64,000 nt of DNA from Rhypophila decipiens (Eukaryota > Ascomycota > Sordariomycetes > Sordariales > Naviculisporaceae). The notes under the pieces were generated by a model. The model was not told the origin of the DNA. It did no database searches and saw nothing but the letters and a program-made list of their open reading frames with translations. A program made the translations under genes and the position numbers. How positions within the stretch are numbered: the stretch's first letter is position 1; the number at the start of each line of letters is the position of its first letter. The stretch is from positions 62,001 through 126,000 of the forward strand of contig MU858085.1 in the NCBI GenBank assembly GCA_033297075.1, written 5' to 3'. Positions 35,030-46,010 of the stretch are shown piece by piece.

Positions 35030-37390
35030 ATGAGGCTCAACACGGCTTCGGTGTTGGCAGTTGGCCTCCTGGCAGTGCCTACCTGCCATGGTATTGGACA
35101 ACCCATCCCCGGAGACCCGAAGATGTCACCATTCGATCGTAAGATGTTCGAACAATGGCGTTCGTCCAGTCGAATTCTGCTAACAAACGTGGCTAGCCAT
35201 TGATCGTCAAGAATGGATCAATCCTGATAACATGACGGGTAAGCTTTTGTTTTCCCCCTCATCCTCCTTGTTAACGGCCATCCTCTAATCTGCTTTTGTG
35301 TTTTCGTCAACCAGCTCGCCACTTCAAACGTGTCCCCGGCACTTCATATTCAGACCCAAACATCCGAGGCTCAATCCGCAACTTCAACATCGCCCTCATT
35401 GCCGTCGATTACCAAGATCTGCCCTTTGTGGTCACCTTGCCAACCAACAGCACAGTCTTCAATAATCCTCAGCCGGCCGCCGGTCTCCCCGCCTCAGGAA
35501 TTCCCCGCGACCAGGTGCCCAAGTACTACCAGGACCTGCTCAATTATCCCAACGTGACGCTCAACAACAACCACACTCTGCACGAGTACTGGATGACGGA
35601 CTCGTTTGGAAAGTACGGTGTTGACCTGACCGCCTTTGGGCCCTACCGCCTGCCGGCTTTATCGTGGCAGTACGGCATTGATCCCAATGGATTCAATCCC
35701 GGCGCTTGCCCAAAACAGCCCTGTGGAGTTGATATCCGGACAGACGCGCTCAAGGCTTGGAGGGCCCAGGTGGGCAACGAGACGGCGGCGGCCTTTGAGC
35801 TGGTTTTCATCCTCTCGGCAGGGCAGGACGAATCCTCGACGTGGCAGGAATTTGGCGAGATGAAGTTTGCCGGTCCTCAACAGGTTCCCCCTGATTTTGG
35901 ACCACCAGCCGGGCTAAACAGCTCCCTGTCGAACTGGGCTAGCACGAGATATGTCAACTGGACTTCGTGGGCTGCGGCAGCTACTATCTGGCCCAACGCG
36001 GGCGGAGGTTCGTCGACGCAGGCTGAAAGCTCTGGGATGGGCACATATGCTCATGAGCTCAGTCATCTCCTCGGAATTGGCGATAACTGTTTGTTTTCCC
36101 TGTCCAACTTTCACCCGCCCGGATCAACCCAGATCAAGACTCTAACATGGAAGCGCAGATAATAATCCATATTCAAGCCCAGCCCGCCGCGCCTATTCGG
36201 GCCCCTTCAGTATGCTTGATCGGGGCTCGTTCAACGGTGCCGGCGGCCCGCACACGCGATGGAAGATTCCCGCTCTCGAAGGCGGATCCATGGGCTCGTT
36301 GCACACTCTCCGCGACAAGCTCAAGATCGGGCTGATTCATCCACGCAACGTCCTCAATCTCTCCCGCGACGCCCTGGCTTATTCAGGTGTAGTTATCGTC
36401 CCTAGGATTCCCGCCAGAGCTGTCGACCCGGATACCTTTAACGGCTCGTCGCACCAATACCTTGGAATCCGGATTGATTTGGGTCCACGTGGAGACCTCT
36501 CGTGGAGATGTAATATTTCGACGGACCCCCTCTGCGACGGTGGCGGATATCAGTACTACGACATTGAGGTGGTGGACCGGATGGGGCCTGATTCTTTTTG
36601 TCCGGATCATGGTGTGATGATCTCCAAGACCAAGACCCGCGACAGTCCGCAGCCTTTTCAGTGGGTGATTGATGCCAACCCGCAGGATATCAACATGGTG
36701 GATTTTGTCCGCCCGGGTGGCCAGGAGAAGGCGATGATTACGATAGGCGACTATCGACAGCTCTCCGACGCTCTGTTTCATGCGGGCACCAACTCGGGCA
36801 GCCAGTTTGAGTATATCGACGAGGCTAACCGGCTGCATATCTATATTGTTGATGTTGAGAGGGACACAATGGGGATTTTGTCGTATACCATTGCTGTGAG
36901 GTCATTGGATGATCATTTGAGCCTTTTGAGGAAGAGCCAGTCCGAGGTTTACCTCGGTCAATACGGGGAGGAAGACGAGCGTGTTGTCGACAACGATGGC
37001 GGCGCGCACAGGTGGGGGACACCTTGCTGGTTTGAACTGAAACACAAGGGGAAGGTCACCGACGGCGGCGTCAATGCCACGCACCCGGGTAACGACGTGA
37101 CGCCGTTCTTGAAAGGGGACGTGTACAGACTGAGTGCCTCGGTCAGCGACAAGGGCTGGAAGGTCGCGGTGCCCAACGAGTTGGTCGTGGCTGACGAAGG
37201 GGAAACTGTTATGGTCTACGTCGCTGCTGGGGTGGACAAGGAGAAGTCGTCTGTACCCGAAGCGGCTTTCTTCGCGGTGGTGACGCTCACTGCGACGTCG
37301 GAATCGGACCCGACTGATGTGGATACGGCTCAGTGCGTCGTGGGCAAGGATTATTCGCTGGGAGAACCGAGTCTTCTTCCTCTTCCATGA
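35030..37390 (+). CDS. Secreted M6-like zinc metalloprotease
   Basis: Four exons (35030–35138, 35197–35238, 35315–36088, 36159–37390) with matching phases give 718 residues. The N-terminus (MRLNTASVLAVGLLAVPTCH) is a signal peptide. The fold of M6 (immune-inhibitor-A-like) peptidases is suggested by NIALIAVDYQDLPFV, YWMTDSFGKYGVDL and the zinc-binding motif GTYAHELSHLLGIGDN near residue 297. In that motif the two His and the Glu (HELSH) are present, followed across intron 3 by YNNPYSS and GPFSMLDRGSFNGAGG. The motif therefore sits on both sides of an intron whose joining restores GDNYNNP. The remaining 300 residues form a beta-rich C-terminal region. The likely role is extracellular protein degradation; the substrate is unknown. 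It converges on the NoxC-type gene, about 415 bp away. Confidence 0.88.
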
Positions 37391-37804
37391 TGTGCGTCTT
37401 GAAAATACCTATCACGTTACCTAGTACACCTGCGTGCGGAAATTGCCTGGCTTGGACGGACGGAGATGGAGGATGGATAGTGTTAATTGGAATAATTACC
37501 TACAGTAGTACAGTACATTATTAGCTACCAAGTAACTAGAGTGTCTAACAGTAATACAAGACAAGGAAAACATTGAACAAATCCCAGACTCCGAGTACCA
37601 CTCCCAATGGTCCTTTTGTTTCCATTGCGAGGCGGCCTGAAAAATGCCATGATGAATAAATACAAATAAATGGACGGTTATTTGAGGATCTCCAGACAAC
37701 GGGCTTGACATCTGACTGTAAAACGAGTTGAGGATGATGGGTGGACCTTGTTTGCAAAAGGAATCACAAAAATGATCAATAAGAGACATTGAGGCCAGAG
37801 CTAG
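37391..37804. other. Convergent 3' spacer between M6-like protease and NADPH oxidase
   Basis: 414 bp of AT-rich 3' flank with no gene recognised. Confidence 0.5.
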
Positions 37805-40800
37805 TTAACCAAAAACTTCAGTCAAGAAATGATACTCGATCCCAGTCCCCTCAGCGTGGCCCCGTGCCGTGAGAGCCCTACATCGATCGGCCAGGATGGA
37901 GCCTACTGCTGGGGTGCCGCAGTAAAAGACTCCTATTCTCAGGATCTCGGGCGGATCCCGTGAGGTGGTGGTGTTTCCGAGACCGATTCCGATGTTGATT
38001 CCACCGAGACCGCCGACGACGGATAGGGTGCGAGAGGAGGTTAGGTTTGTTGGTATCCCTCCTGTAGCAGCTCGAGGATTTGGATTTGGATTTGTACTTG
38101 TTGTGAGGGTTGGAAGGGTTGGTCTGCCTCTGATTGCTTGTCTACCAGTACCAGTAGGGTTTGGAACAAGGTCTGAGAGGGGTTGGGCTTGACCTTTGTG
38201 ATGGCTTGCTTTGCTGGATTGGCTGGTTGAGGAGCAGGAGGAGCCGATGTAGACTTCCTCTGGGATTGCTTCTTCGAGGTGGACTGCGTGGGCGATTGCT
38301 GTTTCTATCAAGACGCTGTCTGGTCGTGGTGGTTCTGGGCCTGCCTGGGGGGGAATCGTCATACTTTGATGGTTGTTGTTGCTGTTGCTGTTGCTGGGGT
38401 TGTCGTCGTCGTTGGTGTTGTTATTGGCGACGATGGTTGTAGCAGATTCACCTGGTGATGGACCTTGCCCAGTGGTGGTGGTGCTGGTTGCGGCATTAGC
38501 AGTATTGGCCTGCGTCGCGGATGAATAGACATACCACGAATCAACCTGTCCAGTCGAACAAAGCGTCATGTCCGAGTCAGACGGGTTATTGATGTTGTAG
38601 GTGCTGAGGTTCTTCCCGTCGGCCTCAAACAAGCTGAAGATGCTCCTCCTCCTCCTCCTCCTGGCGTGGCTTAGCCTGTGACCACCACCACCACCTCCTG
38701 CTGCTGCTGCTGCAAAACCGATGGTGCTGCTGTCTCGACCACCACCAGCACCACTCTTGGTGATCCCCCCAGAGAGGACACTATTCCTCCTGACACTTGC
38801 ACCCCCGTTACCACCCCAAGAATTCCCCGCTCCGCTCCACGTGGCATTCCGGTGATGCTGGCTTAACCTATTGCCATTGCCATTCCCATTCCCACCGCTG
38901 CGAGGAAAAGTCGCACCAAACGCCCCCATTCCCGACCGAAAACTCCCAAAAGAGAGCCGACTAATCCGATACTGAACAGCCGCCCTGTCTCGTAATTCTC
39001 GCTCGCGCCGTTTACGCTCACGTTCTTCCCTCTCTCGTTCGCGACGCTCCCTGGCCTTGCGCTCTTTCTCCATGACGCGTCGTTGGCGTTCCCGCTCTTT
39101 GGCTTCCCGTTCGAGTTCGCGTTTCCGCATGTCTCGTGCCCGGAGACGGACCATGTCTTGGTAGTGGTTGTCTAGGATTGTGACAAAGTCTGGTCTGCCG
39201 AACTGGGTCGGGTTTAGGAGGCCTGTTAGCGGTGAGGCGGGGTGTTCTGCTGTGCGGTGGGTTTCGAGGAGCCAGGCGTAGATGTGCGTTGCTATGCTGC
39301 GGGACTTTGACAGGATGCCCGTGACGTGGGTGTGGATTCGTATGTCTAGGTTGGGGAGGGTGTCGAGGTCTTCTGGGTCCAGGGGCATTTGTTGTTGGGA
39401 GATGCTGGTGGGGGGCTTTGAGAGGGTTCCGCGTGGAAAGCCGGTGCTGAATGGGCTTATGGGGCTTAGAGGGGAGGAAGGGTCTGGGTAGATTCCTTCT
39501 TCGGGGATGGAAGTTGGCGAGGTCGGGGATGTGGGACTTGCAGCCGAGCAAGCGGCCACGGCCACGGCCACGGCCACGGCTGAAGGGGTCGATGGGAGGT
39601 TTGGGGGCGGGATGTACGAGTTTTGTCTGGACCTGGACGACATGGTCCGCTGCATCTGGAGCTTGGAGGAGGACATTGTCCGCTGGAGATGCAAAACCGG
39701 CAAGGAAGCGTATTGATGCTGTCGTTGCTTGCTCAGCCGGCGTTGCTCTTGTTCGGCCAGCTTCCGCTGCCGATGCCACTGCTGGCTGGTGAATACATTG
39801 TTGAGCAGCTCCGACATCCAGAGCAGATAATTCCGCTCGCGCACCGTCCAGTGAAAGTCGACTCGGCGGTACTCGGGAGCCGGCTTTTTACCGCTGAGAG
39901 TGCTGCCCCTCCTCATGGCGGCCGCTTCCGTGTAGAGATTTCCCTCCGTCTGCCTCCTTCGTCGATCATTTTGACCCGCGGCCTTTTCGTTCTCATCCAC
40001 TGGCGGGAGTCTCTCGGAATCGGCCATGGACGAGCCAAACCCGTTCCAGCTGTTCATCTTGTCCAGCGGTGAGCCAGGGCCAGGGCCAGCATGCAGAGCA
40101 TCGTCTCTTGCCTGGAGGTCCGACAAGATTCCCGAAAAGGGGGTGACGCCGATGCCCGACCCGACAATAATCGCATGATCGTAGTCGTAAAACCTCTGCG
40201 CCGGTGCTCCAAACGGACCATTGATACCAACAATGATGTCAGTAGGCTTCCCCGACTCGTCCGCCAGCTCGCGGAGCCTCTTGGTCCAGTTCCCGTCCGT
40301 CTTGATGAGCAGCTGAATCTTCTTGCCCACACAGACCGAGACGGTAAAAGGATGCCACTGGAACCGGCTGATCTTGGGGACCTGGAAGAAGACATACTGG
40401 CCTGGCTTGTAGACCCATGAGCGCTGCAAATGGTTGGGAATAACAACAGTGACCTCGACTGTCTCCCCGTCCAAGATCCGAACCGTAGCCTGTATGTCAT
40501 AGAACCCCATCCCAAGCCTAAACAGCCTCTCGGCCAGAACAAAGACAGTCGGCACCATCATCCAGAACCCCAGCATGGGGTACTGCAACAAGGCGGCAGA
40601 CCCATGGGCGATCAAGAAGCCAATGATGGGGTACATGAGCAAATGGCCCAGCTGAAAGACCTCGTAGTTCCACCTCCTCACCACGGGCATGCTCAATAAG
40701 GCCAGCAAATAAAACAACACCAAGGCAATAATCCCCGTGATGCCCGGCACAGAAACAACAAAATGGTGATACAGCAACTTACCACCACCAGGCGGCGCTG

Positions 40801-41959
40801 CATCCCCCAAAAGACTGGCGACGTCATCTCCCCTGTCTTCCTCGGTCGCAATCCGAAACGTGCCCGTCAAATGGCCAATCGTATGCAGCGTCGAAAAGAC
40901 CAGGGCGACAATCGAGATCTTGACGTGAAACGACTGCGACAAGTCCCAGTTGATGAACCGACCGAGCCAGTACGATCTTCGCAAAAAGGTAGAGACATAT
41001 CGCGACATGCTGATGATGAGGAAGAACATGGTCGGATACAAGGCCCCTGCAAAGGCTTTGGCCATGCCGATCCCCCATCCAAACGCGTCCTCGTACTGCT
41101 CGCGGGTATACTTGACCAGCTGCCAGATTCCAAAGGCAAGCTGCAGCCCGACGACGAGCACGAGGAAGGCAATCTCGGGCCCGTGGACAGCCCAGTATGC
41201 CCGGATCCGGCGGAAGAGAGACATCTTGCGCACATAATCCCGATTGGACTCTCGGCCGTTGAGTTCCAGGGACGGGATGTTCCACTCCTTGACCCGCTTG
41301 GCGAATTCCTCGCGCGGTATCCTTCTTGCGTCGGACCCGATTATGCTGCGGAGGAACTCGTGTCGGTGGTGGTTGTTACTGCTCCCTTGGCTGTGTGTAT
41401 GCCGATGACCCCTCTGGAAATGCTTCTCAGGCGTCGTCATGCGTCGTGACGAAATAGACAGTACTCGACCGAGGACGCCCCCTCTGCCGATGGACGTTGC
41501 GCGTGTGGTTGTTGCTGAGAGGACCGCGCCGCCGTCCATACTCATTGGTTGGAGGTGCATACCTGTACCTGTGTGCTCTTCCCCAGTGGCATTACCTCGC
41601 AAAACACTCGTGCTGCCGCTTCCATTCCCAGACTCTCGTTCCTTGTCTCTGGTCCCGCTGGCGCTGGAACTACCCGCACGACTATGTAACCGTGTCAACC
41701 GTCTCATAAGCTGCGACCTCTTTCGAGCCAGAATGTTATGCGCCCTCGGCTGAGGGATCAGCTCATCATGGACGGCATCGAGCTTTTGTTCGACCTCGTC
41801 GTAGTCGATCATGCCATCCCCATTATGGTCGAGGTCGTCGAGGAAGCGCGAAATCTCTTCGTCGGTGAGGTACTGCGCTTGATCTGTTGCTACGAGGGCA
41901 GTTTCGTTGTGGCCGTGGCCCCATATGGAGCCTATTACGCTGCTGGGACGAGCCGCCAT
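37805..41959 (-). CDS. noxC: EF-hand NADPH oxidase, NoxC type, with a very long insert
   Basis: One intronless frame of 1384 residues. A canonical EF-hand loop (DHNGDGMIDYDE, residues 44–55) is followed by a basic low-complexity linker and, from about residue 240, six hydrophobic helices of a ferric-reductase-type domain. Candidate haem-binding His lie in FSTLHTIGHLTG and in NYEVFQLGHLLMYPIIG. The FAD site is FQWHPFTVSV near residue 536 and the NADPH site is IIVGSGIGVTPFSG near residue 600. The final NADPH-domain strand (ILRIGVFYCGTPAVGS) and the terminus EYHFLTEVFG lie more than 700 residues later, where about 200 would be normal. The insert is Ser, Arg/Glu, Gly and Asn rich and includes a charged coil. 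Fungal NoxC enzymes make superoxide at membranes and respond to calcium like plant Rboh and animal NOX5. Start and stop are unambiguous within the frame. Confidence 0.92.
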   Translation of the reverse strand: MAARPSSVIGSIWGHGHNETALVATDQAQYLTDEEISRFLDDLDHNGDGMIDYDEVEQKLDAVHDELIPQPRAHNILARKRSQLMRRLTRLHSRAGSSSASGTRDKERESGNGSGSTSVLRGNATGEEHTGTGMHLQPMSMDGGAVLSATTTRATSIGRGGVLGRVLSISSRRMTTPEKHFQRGHRHTHSQGSSNNHHRHEFLRSIIGSDARRIPREEFAKRVKEWNIPSLELNGRESNRDYVRKMSLFRRIRAYWAVHGPEIAFLVLVVGLQLAFGIWQLVKYTREQYEDAFGWGIGMAKAFAGALYPTMFFLIISMSRYVSTFLRRSYWLGRFINWDLSQSFHVKISIVALVFSTLHTIGHLTGTFRIATEEDRGDDVASLLGDAAPPGGGKLLYHHFVVSVPGITGIIALVLFYLLALLSMPVVRRWNYEVFQLGHLLMYPIIGFLIAHGSAALLQYPMLGFWMMVPTVFVLAERLFRLGMGFYDIQATVRILDGETVEVTVVIPNHLQRSWVYKPGQYVFFQVPKISRFQWHPFTVSVCVGKKIQLLIKTDGNWTKRLRELADESGKPTDIIVGINGPFGAPAQRFYDYDHAIIVGSGIGVTPFSGILSDLQARDDALHAGPGPGSPLDKMNSWNGFGSSMADSERLPPVDENEKAAGQNDRRRRQTEGNLYTEAAAMRRGSTLSGKKPAPEYRRVDFHWTVRERNYLLWMSELLNNVFTSQQWHRQRKLAEQEQRRLSKQRQHQYASLPVLHLQRTMSSSKLQMQRTMSSRSRQNSYIPPPNLPSTPSAVAVAVAVAACSAASPTSPTSPTSIPEEGIYPDPSSPLSPISPFSTGFPRGTLSKPPTSISQQQMPLDPEDLDTLPNLDIRIHTHVTGILSKSRSIATHIYAWLLETHRTAEHPASPLTGLLNPTQFGRPDFVTILDNHYQDMVRLRARDMRKRELEREAKERERQRRVMEKERKARERREREREERERKRRERELRDRAAVQYRISRLSFGSFRSGMGAFGATFPRSGGNGNGNGNRLSQHHRNATWSGAGNSWGGNGGASVRRNSVLSGGITKSGAGGGRDSSTIGFAAAAAGGGGGGHRLSHARRRRRRSIFSLFEADGKNLSTYNINNPSDSDMTLCSTGQVDSWYVYSSATQANTANAATSTTTTGQGPSPGESATTIVANNNTNDDDNPSNSNSNNNHQSMTIPPQAGPEPPRPDSVLIETAIAHAVHLEEAIPEEVYIGSSCSSTSQSSKASHHKGQAQPLSDLVPNPTGTGRQAIRGRPTLPTLTTSTNPNPNPRAATGGIPTNLTSSRTLSVVGGLGGINIGIGLGNTTTSRDPPEILRIGVFYCGTPAVGSILADRCRALTARGHAEGTGIEYHFLTEVFG

Positions 41960-42202
41960 TGTGTCACGGTCGAGATGTGAGATGGTGAGGGCGTGGCCGC
42001 GGCCCCTTCTCGTTGTTGTCTTGGTCGTCCACTAACAGCACGACCTGGCTGCTGATTTTGGTATCCTATCCAAAGAAAGAGCAAACAACTGACAAAAGCA
42101 AAAAGACAAGGAATGTGAAGAGCGAAAATGTGAAATGGATGGAGGCGACTGGAGCAGGAAGTGAGTGAAAAGTCGGCCCATGAACGAGAGGAAAGAAAAC
42201 AT

Positions 42203-42230
42203 TCTCTCTCTCTCTGTGTGTGTGTGTCTC
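42203..42230. repeat. (TC)n(TG)n dinucleotide repeat
   Basis: A CT tract switches to a GT tract, about 240 bp upstream of the NoxC-type start codon, in its probable 5' untranslated region or promoter. Confidence 0.85.
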
Positions 42231-42696
42231 TTGTCTTGTCCCGCAAGTCCCGTTTGACACATGGAACGACCTGCCCATAATGAGTTCGGTGGTCCATCTT
42301 GGTATCTTGACATCGTTTTTAACGGTCCCAGATCCAAGTATGTTCACTGACTCGACACTTGGAACGGTCAAGGGTAACTCGGCTCCTGACCGGCAAGTCA
42401 GTGGCGCTTCGCCAATCGTTGGGAATTGATGGTGTAGGCTTACCGACCCCGTTTACACCAGCCGGCGCCATCTTGGATCGTTGAAGTCGTTGATCCAGTC
42501 GTTGGTCCAGTTCACAACGGATTCTGGAACGGCTTTGGCATTGGATCAGGAAAGAGTCAGGAAGTTGCTCAGAGACGATGATGGAAGGGGGCAACGGAAC
42601 GAGTTTTTAGTCAACCTTGCTTCAATAAAAAGGGATTCCTCCCCCCAAAGGAGTAAAGAGATAAACATGGCCAAGAACTTTCTTGGAGAGAGAAGG

Positions 42697-42720
42697 AAAA
42701 AAAAAAAAAAAAAAAAAAAA
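42697..42720. repeat. A24 homopolymer
   Basis: Twenty-four A on the plus strand, that is a long T run on the minus strand, about 170 bp downstream of the tRNA-like element in its own reading direction. Confidence 0.9.
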
Positions 42721-42890
42721 GTGAAAAAAAGAAATCGCCAGAAATGGCAAAAACTCAAGGGCCCCCCTCCTGTGCCACTAACTTAACGGTGGAACAGTCA
42801 TAGGAAGGGCCCCGAGAAAAGTCCCCTCAGTCGAGCAGAGGGCTTTTTTTTTAGAATAGGAATCGTTCGTCGATCGTGATCGTTCATATC

Positions 42891-43002
42891 GCTCGTGCCC
42901 GGGATTGAACCCGGCACCTCGTGGTGCTGCAGCCCGGAGGGGTACAGAGGCTCGGAATGACGTTAGCCAACTCACCGCGTTGACCGCTAGGCTATACCCA
43001 GC
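42891..43002 (-). ncRNA. Degenerate tRNA-like element with A and B boxes
   Basis: On the minus strand an A box (TAGCCTAGCGG) is followed about 70 bases later by a B box (GGGTTCAATCCC) inside a T-arm-like hairpin. Directly before it lies a perfect 5-bp hairpin (GCACC-ACGA-GGTGC) that resembles the long variable arm of a Leu/Ser-type tRNA. The T loop is one base short, the acceptor arms pair at only about three of seven positions, and no good anticodon arm can be drawn. A tRNA pseudogene or the head of a tRNA-derived element fits better than a working tRNA. No short T terminator follows directly. Confidence 0.4.
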
Positions 43003-43344
43003 TCATCTCTGCTGTTGCCGCCATCCCCTCCAGTTGAAAACATTCGTCCAAATCCGTGCTTATAAAGGGCTGGACGGGGGTCATGGGTGGCTCTGGTTGG
43101 TCGGCGTGGCCCGTGGACGACGACCCGCCCGAGGTTGGGACGAAACATGCTCACCTTGACCTTGGAAGGAGTTGAAATCTCTATGTTTTCGGCCTCTTTT
43201 CTCTCTGGCAGACCATTGACACACAGGCAATGTCGACAACGGTGCTTCATTGTTTGAGTAGGGTCATGTATATACACCTGGCACGCCGGCTTCATCATTA
43301 ACACTGAGAAAATCTAAAAGTCAACAACTGACCGCCCCCATCCA

Positions 43345-46010
43345 TCACGACATCTCGGCAAGAACCTTCTTCAGCATACCCATTTCCTGCTCATAGCTCT
43401 CAATCTTTTGCTGACTGGCCTGTAGTTTGCTCAACAGGTAGTTGGTCCTCCCGGTAGCTTGCTTAGGCTGACTGGGTAACGAGCCGAGCAGAGCCAGCTC
43501 GTTCTCAACTTTGTCAATGTTCTTGGCCTCGATCTTGGATAGCTCCGTAAGGATACCCAAGTCCATCTTGGCTGCCACCACTTGGTCAGACACGAGCCTG
43601 GCGAATGCAGCCAGGTAGACGGGCTTGCCGGCTCGGATGGTCTGCGGCCTGCCGTGCTTGGACCTGATGGTGATCAGCTCGGCATTGGCCAGGGCTTCGA
43701 GCGCTCCTTCGGGGGCCGATGTCGTGGTGGATGAGGCGAATGTATTAGACAGCAACACTTCATTATACCGCAGAGACTCCTTGTTGGCAATCTCCCGAAT
43801 AAGGTACCACGCCTGCTCGACAGACCATTTGTGCTCGGGAGAGGGCGCATTGTCCTTGGCAAGGAGGAACATGCGTAAAATCTCCGAGGCCGATTGCTCG
43901 ATAATCTCAGACACAGCCTTGTTGGGCGACTGGCCATTCACCAGTCTCCGAGACAAGACCTGGAGATCGGTCAGACGACCGCCCAGAACGTCGATGCACT
44001 CGTCCAACTCTTTTAGGTCCGCCCGATCGACTTTTTCGCTGTTTTCATGTTTGTTTTCCTCGGAGGCTTTCTGTGTCTCTTCCTCTTGTATGTCGAGGTT
44101 GGACAGAACAAACTGCTTGGCCACTCGCGGGGACAGGTCTCCGAGGGTGATTTGATTGAGGACACGATCCGGTAATGCCTTGGTAAGTGTCTTGGAGTAC
44201 GAGGCATCATTGGTGAGGAACACGACGTGGGCGATGTTGGACTGCACCAGCGCGGCCCCAAACTCAGAGATCTTGTCGTAAATGATGCCTTTCTCGTCGG
44301 ACTTGTGGAGGAAGTTCTCAATCACCACCACGGGTCGACGCTCCGGGTGAGCCTCGAGATAGGCCTCTTCCGACATGTTTTCGTCCTTTGCGTCCTTCTT
44401 TCGGTCGGAAAGTGCCACCTCCTTGAGAGCAGAGGCTGTCGTCTGGAGGATTTTGACCACTTGGGACTCGAGGTTTTCCGAAAAGCCGGCCTTGACGCCT
44501 GTGGTGCTCTGGACAGCAAGGTCTACCATGCTGCTGAGATTGTTCGCCCACGAGAACACGGGGCGATAGCCGACCTCAAAGGCCAGTCTACGGATCAAAC
44601 CGGCCTCACCACGTGCCTCGACAATCGGGCGGCAGTCTACCACCAAAACGTCCTTGCGGCCTTCGAGAACCTGATCCATAATGAGCTCTCTCCCGCCCGA
44701 GCCCCTCGGTCCGTGGACGACGATAAAGGTGTCGATCGTCTCGAGGAGGCTGTTCTTGATACTGTCGATCAGGTCCTTCCTATGTGTGAACAGGGTATTC
44801 AGCCCAGCCTGCTCGGCCTTGTGCTTGCGGAACGTGAGAATGTCGTTCGTCCTGCTCTTGAACCACTTGTACAATCTGCTGTCGGTGAACTCGAATGTCT
44901 TTTGCACGTGCGCCTTGACAAAAAACTCGCGAATGGGGTCAAACACGATGACAGTAAAGGCTGCCAAGAAGGCGGCCGCGAGGGGAATAACAATACGTGG
45001 GTGGTTTGTCAACCAGTTCCAGATGTGGTGCGGCTTGACTCTCTGCTCATAGGAGAGACGGAGTCGTGTGGCGGCCTTGCTGCCCTGCTCGCGGAGGATG
45101 AAGCCGTGCATGCAGTTTTTGGCCATGATGGCGTCACGGACAAGGGCAAAGTCGACGTAGGCAAATCGGGGATTGACCTTGGAATCCGAAGCCTGCGACG
45201 TGATCTCTCCGATTTTGCCATACTTGCGAAAGAGACTGTAGAGCGTCTCTTGGGACAGCTCGGCAGGCGCTTCTTCGTCAGACGCGGGCACAAACTCGAC
45301 TCTGATGCGGCTCTTTGGGAGGCGGTAAAGGTCCTCCAGCCAAGGTACGCCCTGAACCAGTCCTGACCTCACGCTCCGGAAAGGGCTGAACCAAGGTTTG
45401 AGAGGCTTTTCAGTGAGGAGGGCTGAGAGTTGAGCTGAGAGTGAGAGGTGAGCATCAAACCATACCTCGAGACAGGGAACACCGGGTGATAAATGGCTTA
45501 CATTGAATTTCCTTTGGTGATGTTCCTTCGGGATGAGTGAACTTTACAAAGGCACCACCGTCCTTTAACCGAGGAATGATCTCGGTAACTTGGATGGGCA
45601 CTTTGTCCGAGATGGCGCGCTTGACAAGATTTATTGGGTCAAATATCCCGAGAGATGAACTCTGGTACCTGTTCATCAAGTCGTTGAGGTCCCTTTCGGT
45701 CTGCCAAGGTTGCCATAGCACAATGGGTCCCACTCGAAGGGGGGTTAAGTCTGCATTCCGTGTTAGGAGGTGGTAGAGGCCATTTAGACATGCAGAAGGA
45801 CTTACTATCGAAAAACAAGATGGACTCATTTTCAGCGGTGGAAATGTGCCCGCTATTGTCGCCCTTTGTGAGATCGCTCTTCCAGGCGCATTGGGTAGGG
45901 AGTCGGCGGCGAGGTGAATAAACAGGGAACGGCGTCGCGATACATGGCGAAAGCCCCGGGCGGGCGAACCGGTAGGCCGCCGGCCGCGGAAGGGTACGCA
46001 TAGGTATCAT
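43345..46010 (-). CDS. YME2: Mitochondrial inner-membrane protein Yme2 (mitochondrial escape protein 2)
   Basis: Three exons (46010–45806, 45750–45502, 45422–43345) join to 843 residues. The Arg-rich N-terminus (MRTLPRPAAYRFARPG) is a mitochondrial targeting sequence. Conserved blocks are GHISTAENESILFF, GIFDPINLVKRAISDKVPIQ, IIPRLKDGGAFVKFTHPEG and PWFSPFRSV. An RRM-like domain (about residues 188–272, FRKYGKIGEI, FAYVDFALV) and one membrane helix (about 297–315, IVIPLAAAFLAAFTVIVF) follow. The large RNA12/NTPase-like domain has HGPRGSGGRELIM near residue 390, and the end is a coiled coil. Yme2 lies in the inner membrane with its ATPase-like part in the intermembrane space and affects mitochondrial DNA and nucleoid organisation. 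The exon 3 acceptor at 45423 was chosen because it alone keeps KPLKPWFSPFRSV in frame. It diverges from the Emi1-like gene. Confidence 0.93.

Larger units (their letters stand above)
41960..43344. other. Spacer between NoxC-type and YME2 genes
   Basis: 1.4 kb with the NoxC-type promoter side on the left and the YME2 3' flank on the right. It contains a CT/GT microsatellite, an A24 run and a tRNA-like element (listed separately). No protein gene was recognised. Confidence 0.5.
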
